This document shows positions 55,090 to 64,000 of a stretch of DNA of 64,000 nucleotides, in pieces. The translations under genes were made by a program, and so were the position numbers. The first letter of the stretch is position 1; each line of letters begins with the position of its first letter. Source of the DNA: DASQYE01 sp036389315 (GTDB taxonomy: Bacteria; Acidobacteriota; Blastocatellia; Pyrinomonadales; Pyrinomonadaceae); the NCBI GenBank assembly GCA_036389315.1, contig DASVQF010000011.1, positions 420,495 to 484,494 on the forward strand. Direction: 5' to 3'. Below the pieces are notes generated by a model. The model saw only the letters and a list, made by a program, of their open reading frames with translations, had not been told where the DNA came from and did not search any database.

Positions 55090-57640
55090 TTAAATCCAGG
55101 GCGACGACGCGAAGCTCGCTCGAATAACGCAAGCCTTCATCGTCCGGCAGCCACATGCGGTCATGCGTGGGAAGCATCTCCGAGACGCTGATTAACTGCG
55201 ACGGCGAGCCGGAGGCTAAGCTTCGGCGAACCACTCGGTCGAAGAGATCGACGTAGACGGGGCTGTCGAAATCTACGTAAAAGGGCTTCACTTCAACAGG
55301 CGCTTTGACGAAGACGAACCGTGGCAGGTCGTGCTCGCGGGCCCAACGCCTGGCTGTAACAAAGCGCCTGGCCCTCTCCTTTTCAAAAGCGAATGGCATC
55401 TCACGGGGACGAAACTGCCAGGTTTCGCGGCAGACCGTGAGACGGTCAAAGGCAATACGCGGCGAGTAAGGGGCGGGGGCCAAAATCTTCGCGCAGTTGA
55501 CGGCCAGTTGCGATAACACCTCGCCGAAGACATCTATAATATCGAATGACAATTGAGCGTCCCGGCTTCGCACCGAGAGGTGTTCGGGCAACTGCTCGAC
55601 GACGAGCGAGCTGATTGGCAGAGCGCGCGATTTGACGTTGCTATAGTTGTCGCCGCTGATCTCCAAATAAAAGTCCTTCGTTGAATTAAAGGGGAGGCTC
55701 GTGCGCGTGGTCAGTCCGGGCCAATTCTTGGGGGCGACGGGAATGACGCGCGCATGGGCCAAGTCCCGGTCGCACGAGCGCAACAACTCGTCGGGGGACG
55801 GGTGTTGCGAGAGAAAGAACGTGTTGACCAGCGTATTCATGCCGACGTGCAATTCGCCGAGCACCAGCTCGTACTCGCCGCGAGTGATGGCATCAATGCT
55901 CTGCGCCGAGATCATCACGTCCGGGCTGTGGTAGCGCGCGCCGCTCCAACCCGCATGCGGCGCATCGAAAGCCGCGTTAACGCTTGGGCCCAGCTCTTCG
56001 CTCGCATAGCGGACGCAGCGCCGGCCGGCGGGCAGCGCCAAAATCTCCGACCACTGTTTTTGAAACAGCGCGAGGATGGTCTGCTCCGGCCTGCGCTGAG
56101 GAGCGAAGAGCAGGTTCACGGCGTCAAGCCAGAAGACCGAAAAATCTATGATGGAAGATTTCCGTTTCAGGGAAAGCTCTTGATAAAGCTCTTGAAAAGC
56201 TTTTCGATAGAGGTCTGCGAGCTGGTAAGTGAACCAGCGCGCGCTTGTCAGGAGCGGCGTGATGGCCCGGCCGAGTGCTGAGAGAATCTCAGGCCCGATT
56301 TTGACTTCGACATCTCGCCGGCAGTCTTCGTAAACGAGAGTCCTTGAAGCGTACATCTCTCCGGCAGACCTGGTGCAGGCCACACCCGTCAGGCGCACAA
56401 AAGTCCTTTCAAGTTCGTCAAGAGACTGATCTAGCCCGGCGGCATCGCCCGCTGCCCTTGCCACTGCACGGCGACCATTTTCCAGCTCGCCGAGAGCTTC
56501 CAGGGCCGAGGCGCGCAAGCCTTCTTCCTCGACTCGCTCAAGCAGTTGGCGGAGCCTACGCTCGGGATGCAGTTTGACGGGAATTTCAAAAGTCCAGGAG
56601 ATCAACCCTCTCTGCTTGAGATAATCAAGGACGCCATAAACATCTGCCTCCGTCTTCAGTCCCGCCGCGCGGCGAGAGATTAAATCCAGGGCAATCTCTT
56701 TCGCTAATCTCTCTCCGTCGCAGGCTTGCAGCACAAGGGCCTGTTCGGCCGAGAGCCTGGAAGGACGGCCGAGCATCATGTAGAGAGTCGTCCCTTCGAG
56801 ACGGACAAAGGGCATGCGGCGCGGAGCGATCCAGGGACGCAGCGCCCTGTCCTGGGCCAACTTCTCCGCCAAAGCGTCAATGCCCCATCCCTCGAAGTAG
56901 ACCTCACGTTTCTTGAGCAACTCCGCGCCCGGCCTGACGATGATCGTCTCCGACTGGTCTGCAAAGCTGGCCCAGCCGACAGGGCCGAAAAAGCCTATCG
57001 AGTCGTTCTTGACGCAGTAACGCTGTAAGTAATTGGCGACCAGTTCTTCACGTCTCTGGCGCTCGGATAAGCGCGTCGAGTCATCGCTCATTCTGAGCAG
57101 CGCGTCTATGCTGCCGCCGAGAGCGCGCCTGTTCTGCCATGTCACGGCCTCGCGAAAACGTTCGGCGCTGGCGATTTCACGAATCACTTTTGAGATGTCA
57201 GAAGCGGCCGTTTGGAAAGCGGATTGATACGCGGCGCGCGCATGGCCTGCGCTTGCCCTCGCGGCCTCAAGCGCATTGAGGGCGGGTGCGGCCCCTTCTC
57301 CGACAGCGAACGGTTTTAAGGAGACTCCCTTTCCGAGCTGCCGCAGAGCCCTCTGAAAAGGAGCGCGCGCATCTTCACCCGCCTTGAGCATCTCGCGGCG
57401 CAGCGCCTCGCGCGCAATTTCCAGCGCGCGTTCTTGCTCATCTTCGGCTTCGACGAGTTGATCGGCGGCCGACGCACAGAGGGGCGCGGCGAGATGTAGA
57501 ACCTGCGCGGCCGGAAAACCTGCGCCGCGCAAACCTATGCAGCGCCAGAAGGCCCACTCGCCGCACGGCAGAAAGACCAAATGCGCGGGCCGTTCCGGCT
57601 CTGTGCGCCGCTGGGCGGAAACTGATGCTGGCTCTGTCAT
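55073..57640 (-). CDS. LanB-type glutamylation-domain / PEARL-like protein
   Basis: An 855-residue protein of the lantibiotic dehydratase N-terminal family. The signature RYCVKNDSIGFFGPVGWAS (about 209-227), SGDNYSNVKSRALPIS and the C-terminal VKPFYVDFDSPVYVDLF are typical of the glutamyl-tRNA-dependent glutamylation domain. No C-terminal elimination (SpaB_C) domain is present; the length fits split LanB proteins or PEARLs, which attach an amino acid from aminoacyl-tRNA to a peptide C-terminus. There is no visible precursor peptide gene. Its neighbours are NRPS-type, so the acceptor may be a small molecule or carrier-bound peptide; that is inference. Confidence 0.8.
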   Translation of the reverse strand: MTEPASVSAQRRTEPERPAHLVFLPCGEWAFWRCIGLRGAGFPAAQVLHLAAPLCASAADQLVEAEDEQERALEIAREALRREMLKAGEDARAPFQRALRQLGKGVSLKPFAVGEGAAPALNALEAARASAGHARAAYQSAFQTAASDISKVIREIASAERFREAVTWQNRRALGGSIDALLRMSDDSTRLSERQRREELVANYLQRYCVKNDSIGFFGPVGWASFADQSETIIVRPGAELLKKREVYFEGWGIDALAEKLAQDRALRPWIAPRRMPFVRLEGTTLYMMLGRPSRLSAEQALVLQACDGERLAKEIALDLISRRAAGLKTEADVYGVLDYLKQRGLISWTFEIPVKLHPERRLRQLLERVEEEGLRASALEALGELENGRRAVARAAGDAAGLDQSLDELERTFVRLTGVACTRSAGEMYASRTLVYEDCRRDVEVKIGPEILSALGRAITPLLTSARWFTYQLADLYRKAFQELYQELSLKRKSSIIDFSVFWLDAVNLLFAPQRRPEQTILALFQKQWSEILALPAGRRCVRYASEELGPSVNAAFDAPHAGWSGARYHSPDVMISAQSIDAITRGEYELVLGELHVGMNTLVNTFFLSQHPSPDELLRSCDRDLAHARVIPVAPKNWPGLTTRTSLPFNSTKDFYLEISGDNYSNVKSRALPISSLVVEQLPEHLSVRSRDAQLSFDIIDVFGEVLSQLAVNCAKILAPAPYSPRIAFDRLTVCRETWQFRPREMPFAFEKERARRFVTARRWAREHDLPRFVFVKAPVEVKPFYVDFDSPVYVDLFDRVVRRSLASGSPSQLISVSEMLPTHDRMWLPDDEGLRYSSELRVVALDLIIGPP

Positions 57641-57674
57641 GGCAAGGCTCGCTACAATCTGCGACGCTTACGGC

Positions 57675-60149
57675 CTACTCGTGCCGGAGCGCGATCATCG
57701 GATCAACTTTCAGGGCTTTGCGCGCCGGGACGTAGCTGGCCAGCAGCGCCACGCCGACTAATAGCAGAGAGGTCGCGATGAAAGTCAGCGGGTCGGTCGC
57801 GGTTACTCCGAACAGTAAGCTTGAGATGACGCGAGTCACGACGAAGGCCATCGCCACGCCTATCGCAAGGCCGATCAGAATCAATTTCAAACCCTGCCCG
57901 ACAATCATCTTGAGCACATGGCTGTGCTGCGCGCCGAGGGCCATGCGGACGCCTATTTCGTGCGTGCGTTGCGCGACCGAATAAGAGATGACGCCATAGA
58001 CGCCTATCGCGGCCAAGACCAGGGCGAGGGCGGCAAAGGTCGCCAGCAGTGAAGTGATGACATTCGGCTCGGCGAACGACTCGCCGACGACATCCTCCAT
58101 CGTCTTGATGTTGTAGACGGGCTGATCTCTGTCCACCGCCCAGACCTGATTGCGAACGCCCGAAACCAGGCGCAAGGGGTCTGAGGAGGAGCGCACCAGG
58201 AGGTTCATGAGCGACGACGGATTCTGAAGGTAGGGCAGGTATATTTCGGCCTCTGTCTCGCCGAGCCCCTCTTCCTTAACGTCGCCGACGACGCCGACGA
58301 TTGTGCGCCAGTTGTCGTTCGCCTCTGGTCGCCAGGGAACTTTCGCCGCCGGGAACTGCACTCGAAGACGCCTGCCCAGGGGCTCTTCGTTGGGCCAATA
58401 GCGGCGGGCCATCGTTTCATTAATCATCACGACCGGCTGCGACTGGCTGTTGTCCTGCTCCGTAAAATATCTCCCCCGCAGGAGCGGAATGCCCATCGTG
58501 CGAAAGTAGTTTTGATCTATCACACGGTAGGAGACGGCCTCCTCCTCTCCGGTCGGCGGCGGCTCACGCCCTTCTATCGAGAGCGTCGTCGCGTCTCCCA
58601 GCTTGGCCAGCGGGATGAAGTTGACGGCGCTGGCCGCTTCGACGCCGGGCTCAGTCTGAAGTCGCTGCAAGACCTGCTGGTAAAAGTTGGCCGTCTGCTG
58701 GGGCGTGCTGTATTTAGCCTTCGGCAGCGAGGTCTGCATGGTAAGGACATTTTTCAGATTGATGCCCCGCTCTACGTTTTGCAGGCGCAGCGAGCTTCTC
58801 AGCATCAGGCCCGCGCCGATCAGCAGCGGCACTGTCAGCGCGACTTCGAGAATCACAAACAGATTACGTAGACGCCGCCTCCCAGGCGTCTCAGAAACAG
58901 CACGGCCGCCTTCCTTGAGGCTCTCGCTCAGGTTGAGCCGCGAGCTTCTCAGTCCTGGAATCAAGCCCACGACGACGCCGACCACGACGGTCGTCGCCAG
59001 CGTAAAGACCAGCACTAAGGGGTCTAGGCTGAACTTTTCCAGCCGGGGGACTTTATTTTCGGGCACGACGGCGTTCAGGACATCTATCCCCCAGTAGGCC
59101 AGCAGCAGCCCAGCCGCCGCGCCTAAGAGCGCGAGCAATACGCTCTCGACAAGTAACTGTCTGATTAAACGGAACTGGCCGGAGCCGAGCGCCAGCCGAA
59201 TGGCCACCTCCTTGTGGCGCGCAGTCGCCCTCGTCAAGAGCAGGTTCGCGACGTTCGCACAGGCGATCAAGAGCACAAAGCCGACGACCACCAGCAGGAT
59301 GAGGAGCGTGGGCCGAATGGGCTGAATCGCCTGCTCGTGCAGATTGTTGACGCGCGCGCCCCAACCCGCGTTGGTCTCCGGGTATTCCTGCTCAAGGCGG
59401 CGCATAATACTATCCATCTCCGCCTGGGCCTGCGCGAGCGAGACGCCCCGCTTCAAACGACCGTAGACGGTTATCGAGTGGTCTGCGCGCGTGAGCTGCT
59501 GCGGCGCGAAAGCAAGCGGCATCCATAGCTCAAGGTCGGCGTTGAGAACGCGCGTGAAGCGAAAGCTGGCGGGCAGGACTCCGATGACGGTAAAGGGCTC
59601 GCCGTCGATGGTCAAAGCTTGTCCGATGATTTTCGGGTCTGAGCCGAAGCGGCGCTGCCAGAGCGAGTGGCTGAGCAGAACGACGTGATCGCGTCCAAAC
59701 TCTTCCTCTTCCGGCACAAAGTTGCGTCCGAGCTGAGGCTTGACGCCGAGCAGCGGGAAAAAGCTGGCGGACACACGCGCGCCCTGATACCTTTCGGGCT
59801 CGCCGTGGCCCGTCACAGTGTAGTACCAGAACCGAAAGGCCGCGAGGTTCTCGAAGACATGATTCTGGGCCCGCCAGTCCAGGAAGTTGGCCGGGGAGAC
59901 GATTGACCTCGGCAGGCGCTTGCCAGGGTTGGTTTCCCAGATCATGACGATCCGCTCCGGCGCTTCATAGGGCAAGGGCCGGATCAGGACGGCGTTCACG
60001 ACGCTGAAGATCGTCGTGTTAGCGCCGATGCCGAGGGCCAGGATTGAGATGATGACGACGACGAAGCCGGGCTGCTTGAGGAGCGTTCGAGCACTATAGC
60101 GCAGGTCGTTCAGCAGGCTTATTATTCCTCCCAACTCAAAGCCCTCCAT
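57675..60149 (-). CDS. MacB/FtsX-type ABC permease (ADOP family)
   Basis: An 824-residue membrane protein with two FtsX-like permease units and two MacB periplasmic core domains: TM1 near VVIISILALGIGANTTIFSVVNAVLIRPLP, TM clusters near 285-430 and at the C-terminus (GVYGVISYSVAQRTHEIGVRMALGA). This duplicated 'orphan' architecture without an attached ATPase is expanded in Acidobacteriota. MacB-like systems export peptides, lipoproteins or antibiotics, so it could export the product of the cluster. It lies 35 bases upstream of the LanB-like gene on the same strand. Confidence 0.88.
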   Translation of the reverse strand: MEGFELGGIISLLNDLRYSARTLLKQPGFVVVIISILALGIGANTTIFSVVNAVLIRPLPYEAPERIVMIWETNPGKRLPRSIVSPANFLDWRAQNHVFENLAAFRFWYYTVTGHGEPERYQGARVSASFFPLLGVKPQLGRNFVPEEEEFGRDHVVLLSHSLWQRRFGSDPKIIGQALTIDGEPFTVIGVLPASFRFTRVLNADLELWMPLAFAPQQLTRADHSITVYGRLKRGVSLAQAQAEMDSIMRRLEQEYPETNAGWGARVNNLHEQAIQPIRPTLLILLVVVGFVLLIACANVANLLLTRATARHKEVAIRLALGSGQFRLIRQLLVESVLLALLGAAAGLLLAYWGIDVLNAVVPENKVPRLEKFSLDPLVLVFTLATTVVVGVVVGLIPGLRSSRLNLSESLKEGGRAVSETPGRRRLRNLFVILEVALTVPLLIGAGLMLRSSLRLQNVERGINLKNVLTMQTSLPKAKYSTPQQTANFYQQVLQRLQTEPGVEAASAVNFIPLAKLGDATTLSIEGREPPPTGEEEAVSYRVIDQNYFRTMGIPLLRGRYFTEQDNSQSQPVVMINETMARRYWPNEEPLGRRLRVQFPAAKVPWRPEANDNWRTIVGVVGDVKEEGLGETEAEIYLPYLQNPSSLMNLLVRSSSDPLRLVSGVRNQVWAVDRDQPVYNIKTMEDVVGESFAEPNVITSLLATFAALALVLAAIGVYGVISYSVAQRTHEIGVRMALGAQHSHVLKMIVGQGLKLILIGLAIGVAMAFVVTRVISSLLFGVTATDPLTFIATSLLLVGVALLASYVPARKALKVDPMIALRHE

Positions 60150-60359
60150 TGCTCGCTAGTCGCGGGCGCGGCGATAAGGAATAAAGTTGAAGGCGAACAC
60201 GAAATCGGAACTTGAGAATCACTGAAGAGAACTGGCGATAGACTAGCATATGTCCAATCTCTCTGACCATCCCCACAAGTCTTGCACCGTGAGCCTGTCT
60301 CGCTGTTTAATCATGGGCCAGGCGCAGCTTGCAGCCGGGACGCCGCGTCGGGGGAGAAG

Positions 60360-60773
60360 ATGAACAGGCACGGTCTCAGCTTTCACCATTTCGGCCTGGC
60401 AGTGAGGCAAGTCGATAGAGCCTTGAACTTTCTGTCGGGCCTCGGCTACCTCGCCGGCGCTCCCGTCCGGGACGAGCTGCAAAATGTGAATCTGATCTTA
60501 TGCACCAGTGAAACGATGCCGGACGTGGAGATCATCTGGCCGACGGAGACGCCTGGGCCCGTCTCAAACATCCTGACCTACAGCAATGAGCTGATCTACC
60601 ACGCCTGCTATGAGTCGGCCGATCTGGAAAGGAGCCTGGCCGCCATCAGGAAAGATCATAACAGCATAGTCTGCGTCTCTGAGCCGAAGCCCGCGCCGCT
60701 TTTCGCCGGGCGAAGGGTCTCTTTCTATTACGTTCGTGGCTTCGGGATGATAGAGATTCTGGAAACGGCCTGA
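60360..60773 (+). CDS. VOC-superfamily (glyoxalase-fold) protein
   Basis: A 137-residue protein with paired beta-alpha-beta-beta-beta modules: LSFHHFGLAVRQVDRALNFL (His as first metal ligand), ELIYHACYESADLERSL, and the C-terminal GFGMIEILE with the last acidic ligand. The family includes glyoxalases, dioxygenases and epimerases (methylmalonyl-CoA epimerase-like). The frame opens upstream at 60282, but GGGGAG precedes the ATG at 60360. It is the only plus-strand gene inside the minus-strand cluster. Confidence 0.75.
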   Translation: MNRHGLSFHHFGLAVRQVDRALNFLSGLGYLAGAPVRDELQNVNLILCTSETMPDVEIIWPTETPGPVSNILTYSNELIYHACYESADLERSLAAIRKDHNSIVCVSEPKPAPLFAGRRVSFYYVRGFGMIEILETA

Positions 60774-60810
60774 AGTCATCCGAAATTTTCGCAGCCCTCC
60801 GACTGAGCCT

Positions 60811-62052
60811 TTAGTCTGAAGGCTGTGCTACTCCCAGCAGTCGCAGCAGCTCCAAATGGCTGACCGGCGCTTCGCCGTACTTGCCTTCCAGCACATCGTC
60901 TTCACTGAAGGCCCGCGAGTCATCGCGCTCAAGCTCGTTCCAGAGGGCGAAGGGAACCGGGTGGGTTGAGTGGCTGGCGATTCGTTTGCGCGAAGGGGCC
61001 GCGGCCAGGTGATTAGAGTAATGGTCTGGCACGACCATCACTCCGCCCAGCTCTTCACTGTGTTGCCGGAAGTATTCGACGACCGGACGCAGGACGAAAT
61101 GGTCTACCAGCTCAAGAGATTTTATTTTCATCCCCAGGTCGCCCATGTGTGAAGCCTCGTCTGGGGCGTTAATGTGGCAGACCAGAAATTCGTAGCCTTC
61201 GCAGAGCAGCTCGATGAGCTTGGCCCCCTTGGCCCGGTAATCCGTATCGGGACGACCGTTGCCCAACTTGAAGAACTCCAACCCGCCCGCCCTGGCAATG
61301 CCGTGCAGGAAATCCATGCATCCGATGATAGCCGCTTTGCCCTCAAAGCCAGTGTTCTCTTTAAAGCCAGGGAGGCGCAGGGCCTTCGACGGGCTCCACG
61401 GAAAGATCATGTTGGCCGGCCCTGGGCCCAACAGTCGCGCGGCCCGGTTCAAATACTGGTTGATGCGCCGGGCCTTCGCCTCGCCCTGGGCCCCTTTGCC
61501 CGAAATCAAGTGCTCAAGATCGAAGGTGACGCCGTGGCTTTCGTGTGGCTCTGGGCAGTTCAGGTCTTCGGGCCGGACACCCAGGCCGCGAACGACCAGG
61601 CAGTTGCGAAAGTCCGAGTTGTGATAAAGCTCAAACTCCGGAAAATCTGCCCGGAGCGCGTCGTTGATCTTTTGAATCAGGGGGCGCGACTCTTCGCTCG
61701 TGATGTAATCGGCGTTATAGCTTGCCAGCTTTGGGCCCTCCATCCGAACCAGGTTGGCTCTAAAGGCCAGGTCGTCGTCTCCCAGACGAATGCCGAGGGC
61801 CAGCAGCTCGCAGGATGCGCGCCCGCTCGGGTAATAGCGGTGAGGGTTCCAGCCGAGCATCCCCAACTGCGCCACCAGGCTCTCCTTCGGCAGATCGTCA
61901 TAGAGCGTTTGCATGAGGCCGGTCACGCCCGCGCGCGCGATGAAATCGGCGCTCGCGGTGTGGGCCAGACCGAGCGGCGATTTACCGCCGAGGCGGTAGG
62001 TGTCAGCGCCGCCGTCCGGAATAACCAGGACATATTTTTTCTTAAGAGTCAT
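60811..62052 (-). CDS. ApgM-like (cofactor-independent phosphoglycerate mutase-like) protein
   Basis: A 413-residue alkaline-phosphatase-superfamily protein of the archaeal-type phosphoglycerate mutase branch. YVLVIPDGGAD holds the first metal Asp; ESLVAQLGMLGWNPHRYYPSGRASCELL corresponds to the catalytic-serine and SDVANLSLLGYDP region; DEASHMGD and VVPDHYSNH hold further metal ligands. Several positions differ from glycolytic ApgM. Its place between a cysteine-synthase-like gene and the export/LanB genes suggests a role in making or moving a phosphorylated precursor, not glycolysis. No Shine-Dalgarno is obvious. Confidence 0.78.
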   Translation of the reverse strand: MTLKKKYVLVIPDGGADTYRLGGKSPLGLAHTASADFIARAGVTGLMQTLYDDLPKESLVAQLGMLGWNPHRYYPSGRASCELLALGIRLGDDDLAFRANLVRMEGPKLASYNADYITSEESRPLIQKINDALRADFPEFELYHNSDFRNCLVVRGLGVRPEDLNCPEPHESHGVTFDLEHLISGKGAQGEAKARRINQYLNRAARLLGPGPANMIFPWSPSKALRLPGFKENTGFEGKAAIIGCMDFLHGIARAGGLEFFKLGNGRPDTDYRAKGAKLIELLCEGYEFLVCHINAPDEASHMGDLGMKIKSLELVDHFVLRPVVEYFRQHSEELGGVMVVPDHYSNHLAAAPSRKRIASHSTHPVPFALWNELERDDSRAFSEDDVLEGKYGEAPVSHLELLRLLGVAQPSD

Positions 62053-62093
62053 AACCTGAAGGGTCTCGTCAAGCGGGCTGCGCCGGGCGAGCC

Positions 62094-63005
62094 TCAGCGC
62101 GTTTCAGATAGGGAGAGGAGCTTTCCCAGGCTCTTCCAGCCGGCGTCGCCTGAAAGCAGGACTATGTCGCCGGTCACGCCCAATTCTCGAACCGCTTCCA
62201 CGGCGGCATGCAGCACGGCCCCCGTCTGTAACCCGACGAAGATGCCCTGATCTCTTAGCTCAGTCGTGCGGCGGGCCGCTGCCGGTTCGCCGACTTTTAC
62301 AAGGTGATCGAAAATCCCTTCGTCGAATCCTTTTTGAATAAAAGGAGTGATGTAGTCCCCGTCGTCGAAACTTCCCGCGCCCGGAATCTTCGAGCCGGAG
62401 GCCGCTTGAACCGCGACGATCTTGAGCGACGGGCGCGCTTCTTTCAAGAACTGGCCGGTTCCGCACAGCGCGCCGCCCGAGCCGAGCGAGCCGACGACCA
62501 TTTCGACCTCGGGAAAATCGGCCAATATTTCCGGCCCGGTGCTCTCATAATGGGCGCGCGGGTTGGCCCAGTTGTGAAGCTGGTCGAGAAAACAATACTG
62601 AGCGGTAGCGGATCGCTCGACCATTTCGCGGCAGACGCGATTGCCCTCGATGGTAAAGTCGCCGGCTTGCAGAAGCGTCGCGCCGAAATACTGGATGAAA
62701 TTCCGCTTGTCATCGGTCAGCTTTGAATTGGCGACGACCGTGGCGGCGTACCCCATCAGCTTTCCATAAAAGGCTATGGCGCAAGCCATGTTCCCGCTCG
62801 AAGCGTCCAGCAGAGTCATGCCCGGTTGAAGCAAGCCTTCATCCAACATGCTGCGAATAATCCACAGGCAGGCACGATCCTTGATGCTGCCGGTGGGATT
62901 ATATCCCTCCAATTTTACGTAGACGCGCGCCCCACCCGTCTCCGGCCCACGCACCAGGACGTGCGGCGTGTTGCCGACCATTTGCTGTAGATCGTTAAAC
63001 TTCAC
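62094..63005 (-). CDS. Cysteine synthase-like PLP enzyme (fold II)
   Basis: A 303-residue beta-replacement enzyme. The PLP lysine is in NPTGSIKDRACLW; the substrate loop SSGNMACAIAF replaces the usual TSGNTG; the phosphate loop GSLGSGGALCGTGQFLKE and C-terminal LLSGDAGWKSL are clear. The GTG at 63005 is preferred (GGGGGAG upstream, family-like N-terminus FNDLQQMVGNTP) over TTG 63035, which would overlap the NRPS stop. Altered loops fit a beta-substitution with a nucleophile other than sulfide, as in SbnA or diaminopropionate enzymes. It follows the NRPS gene after 16 bases. Confidence 0.82.
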   Translation of the reverse strand: MKFNDLQQMVGNTPHVLVRGPETGGARVYVKLEGYNPTGSIKDRACLWIIRSMLDEGLLQPGMTLLDASSGNMACAIAFYGKLMGYAATVVANSKLTDDKRNFIQYFGATLLQAGDFTIEGNRVCREMVERSATAQYCFLDQLHNWANPRAHYESTGPEILADFPEVEMVVGSLGSGGALCGTGQFLKEARPSLKIVAVQAASGSKIPGAGSFDDGDYITPFIQKGFDEGIFDHLVKVGEPAAARRTTELRDQGIFVGLQTGAVLHAAVEAVRELGVTGDIVLLSGDAGWKSLGKLLSLSETR

Positions 63006-63021
63006 TCGGTCGTCTCCCCCG

Positions 63022-64000
63022 TCACGATTCGGCAACGGGCCTGCGCTTGATCTCTCTTAATTTCCGCATACTGACTTCGGCCAGGCGCTCTTCCTTCAGA
63101 GCCCGCTGCCGTTCGTCTGCCTGGGCGAGCCTTTCAACCATCCTCTTTAACCTCACTGCGGGGTCTTCGACCGCCTGTCGCAGAATGGCCTCGTAATGAG
63201 ATAGAAATCTTGAGATGCTGGCGGCATCAAATAAGTCCGTGTCATATTCAAGGGTCGCGGCCAGCCCTTGCCCTGTCTCGTATATGTTGAAGAGCAGGTC
63301 ATACTTCGAGGTGTGAATCGGAACGGGAATCGGAGTCAGGATCAGGCCGGCCATTTCCAGACTATCAAGAGGATAATTTTGCAGGACTAGCTTGACCTGG
63401 AACATCGGCGTCCGGTTCAGCTCTCGCTCCGGTTGCAGCTCTGCGACCAGCATTTCAAACGGCACATCCTGGTGCGCGTATGCTTCGAGAGTGTTCGTGC
63501 GCGCTCGCTCCAACAACTCTCTCAAAGTCGGATCGCCCGAGAGGTCTAGACGCAAGACCAGTTGGTTGACGAAGAAGCCTATGAGCCCTTCTAGCTGCCT
63601 GTGGTTGCGATTAGCGATGTCTGTGCCGACGACAATATCAACCTGCCCCGTCAGGTAATGCAGCAGGATTTGAAAAGCCGTCATCAAGGCCATGAACATG
63701 GTGACGCCCTCTCGCTGGCAGAGGGCGCTGAGACGTTCGGTCTCAGCCAAAGGCAGCTTCCACACCTGAGCAGCGCCGCGAAAAGATTGGACACTGGGCC
63801 GCACCCTGTCCACAGGCATCTCTAAGGCTGCCATCCCTTCCAACACTTCCTTCCAATACCTCACCTCCTCCTCAACCACCTCCTCCCTCATCCATCCCCT
63901 CTGCCACTCCGCATAATCTCCATACTGCACCTCTAGCTCTGCTATCTCTTCCGCTCCCTCCTCCCCGCTCACGTAACGCTCGTAGAAGTAGCCTAGCTCT
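63022..64000 (-). CDS. Nonribosomal peptide synthetase, C-terminal condensation domain (partial)
   Basis: The frame runs open to the window edge, so the N-terminal part is missing. The visible 325 residues are the second half of an NRPS condensation domain: ELEVQYGDYAEWQRGW, VDIVVGTDIANRNHRQLEGL, GFFVNQLVLRLDL, AHQDVPFEMLVAELQPER and a C-terminal SKYDLLFNIYETG. The catalytic HHxxxDG lies outside. After the domain there is only a basic tail (MRKLREIKRRPVAES) with no adenylation, carrier or thioesterase domain, so this protein ends with a condensation domain; release or further extension needs another protein. Confidence 0.9.
   Translation of the reverse strand, partial: ELGYFYERYVSGEEGAEEIAELEVQYGDYAEWQRGWMREEVVEEEVRYWKEVLEGMAALEMPVDRVRPSVQSFRGAAQVWKLPLAETERLSALCQREGVTMFMALMTAFQILLHYLTGQVDIVVGTDIANRNHRQLEGLIGFFVNQLVLRLDLSGDPTLRELLERARTNTLEAYAHQDVPFEMLVAELQPERELNRTPMFQVKLVLQNYPLDSLEMAGLILTPIPVPIHTSKYDLLFNIYETGQGLAATLEYDTDLFDAASISRFLSHYEAILRQAVEDPAVRLKRMVERLAQADERQRALKEERLAEVSMRKLREIKRRPVAES

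Overview
This window looks like the chromosome of an Acidobacteriota species, most likely Blastocatellia/Pyrinomonadaceae-like. That placement is inferred from gene types, not a phylogeny: high G+C, a TonB-dependent receptor with an N-terminal carboxypeptidase-like domain, an ECF-sigma/serine-threonine-kinase-TPR pair, and an 'ADOP'-type MacB/FtsX permease.

2-39 kb is backbone. It starts with the 3' end of an acyl-CoA synthetase gene, then small enzymes, a LysA-like decarboxylase, a Tat-exported amine oxidase, two APC permeases, a HicBA pair whose toxin is broken by an amber codon, an NtrC-type two-component system, small exported proteins, murE (meso-DAP type), a TonB receptor and an AhpD-like protein that reads through UGA as a probable selenoprotein. 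A methyltransferase, ECF sigma factor and kinase follow. Next is a proteostasis block (tRNA-Leu, tig, clpP, clpX, lon, hypothetical, engB, rho), then glgA, trxA, a YkgJ-like protein and purA. Ten intergenic gaps here hold long imperfect inverted repeats whose arms are mostly degenerate 7-bp tandem words. I saw none beyond 38 kb.

39.2-53.55 kb is accessory DNA. An intact tRNA-Lys(UUU) at 39200-39272 is followed by two further copies of its 3' part (47814-47855 and 53511-53552), both beginning exactly at the anticodon loop. This is the signature of two islands integrated in tandem at one tRNA. The first (8.6 kb) is a stress island: HtrA-like lipoprotein, two Hsp20s, a BON protein, an HPF-like protein, DnaJ, GroES and GroEL, in two divergent operons around one palindromic operator-like site. 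The second (5.7 kb) has a primase-like remnant, an IS110 fragment, an integron cassette array without integrase (four or five attC sites; small membrane protein, Nudix, amidohydrolase, and a disrupted exported protein) and a decayed IS5-family element.

53.7-64 kb looks like one edge of a biosynthetic cluster: SHMT-like enzyme, a LanB glutamylation-domain/PEARL-like protein, a large ABC permease, a VOC protein, an archaeal-type phosphoglycerate-mutase-like enzyme, a cysteine-synthase-like enzyme and the end of a nonribosomal peptide synthetase running off the window.
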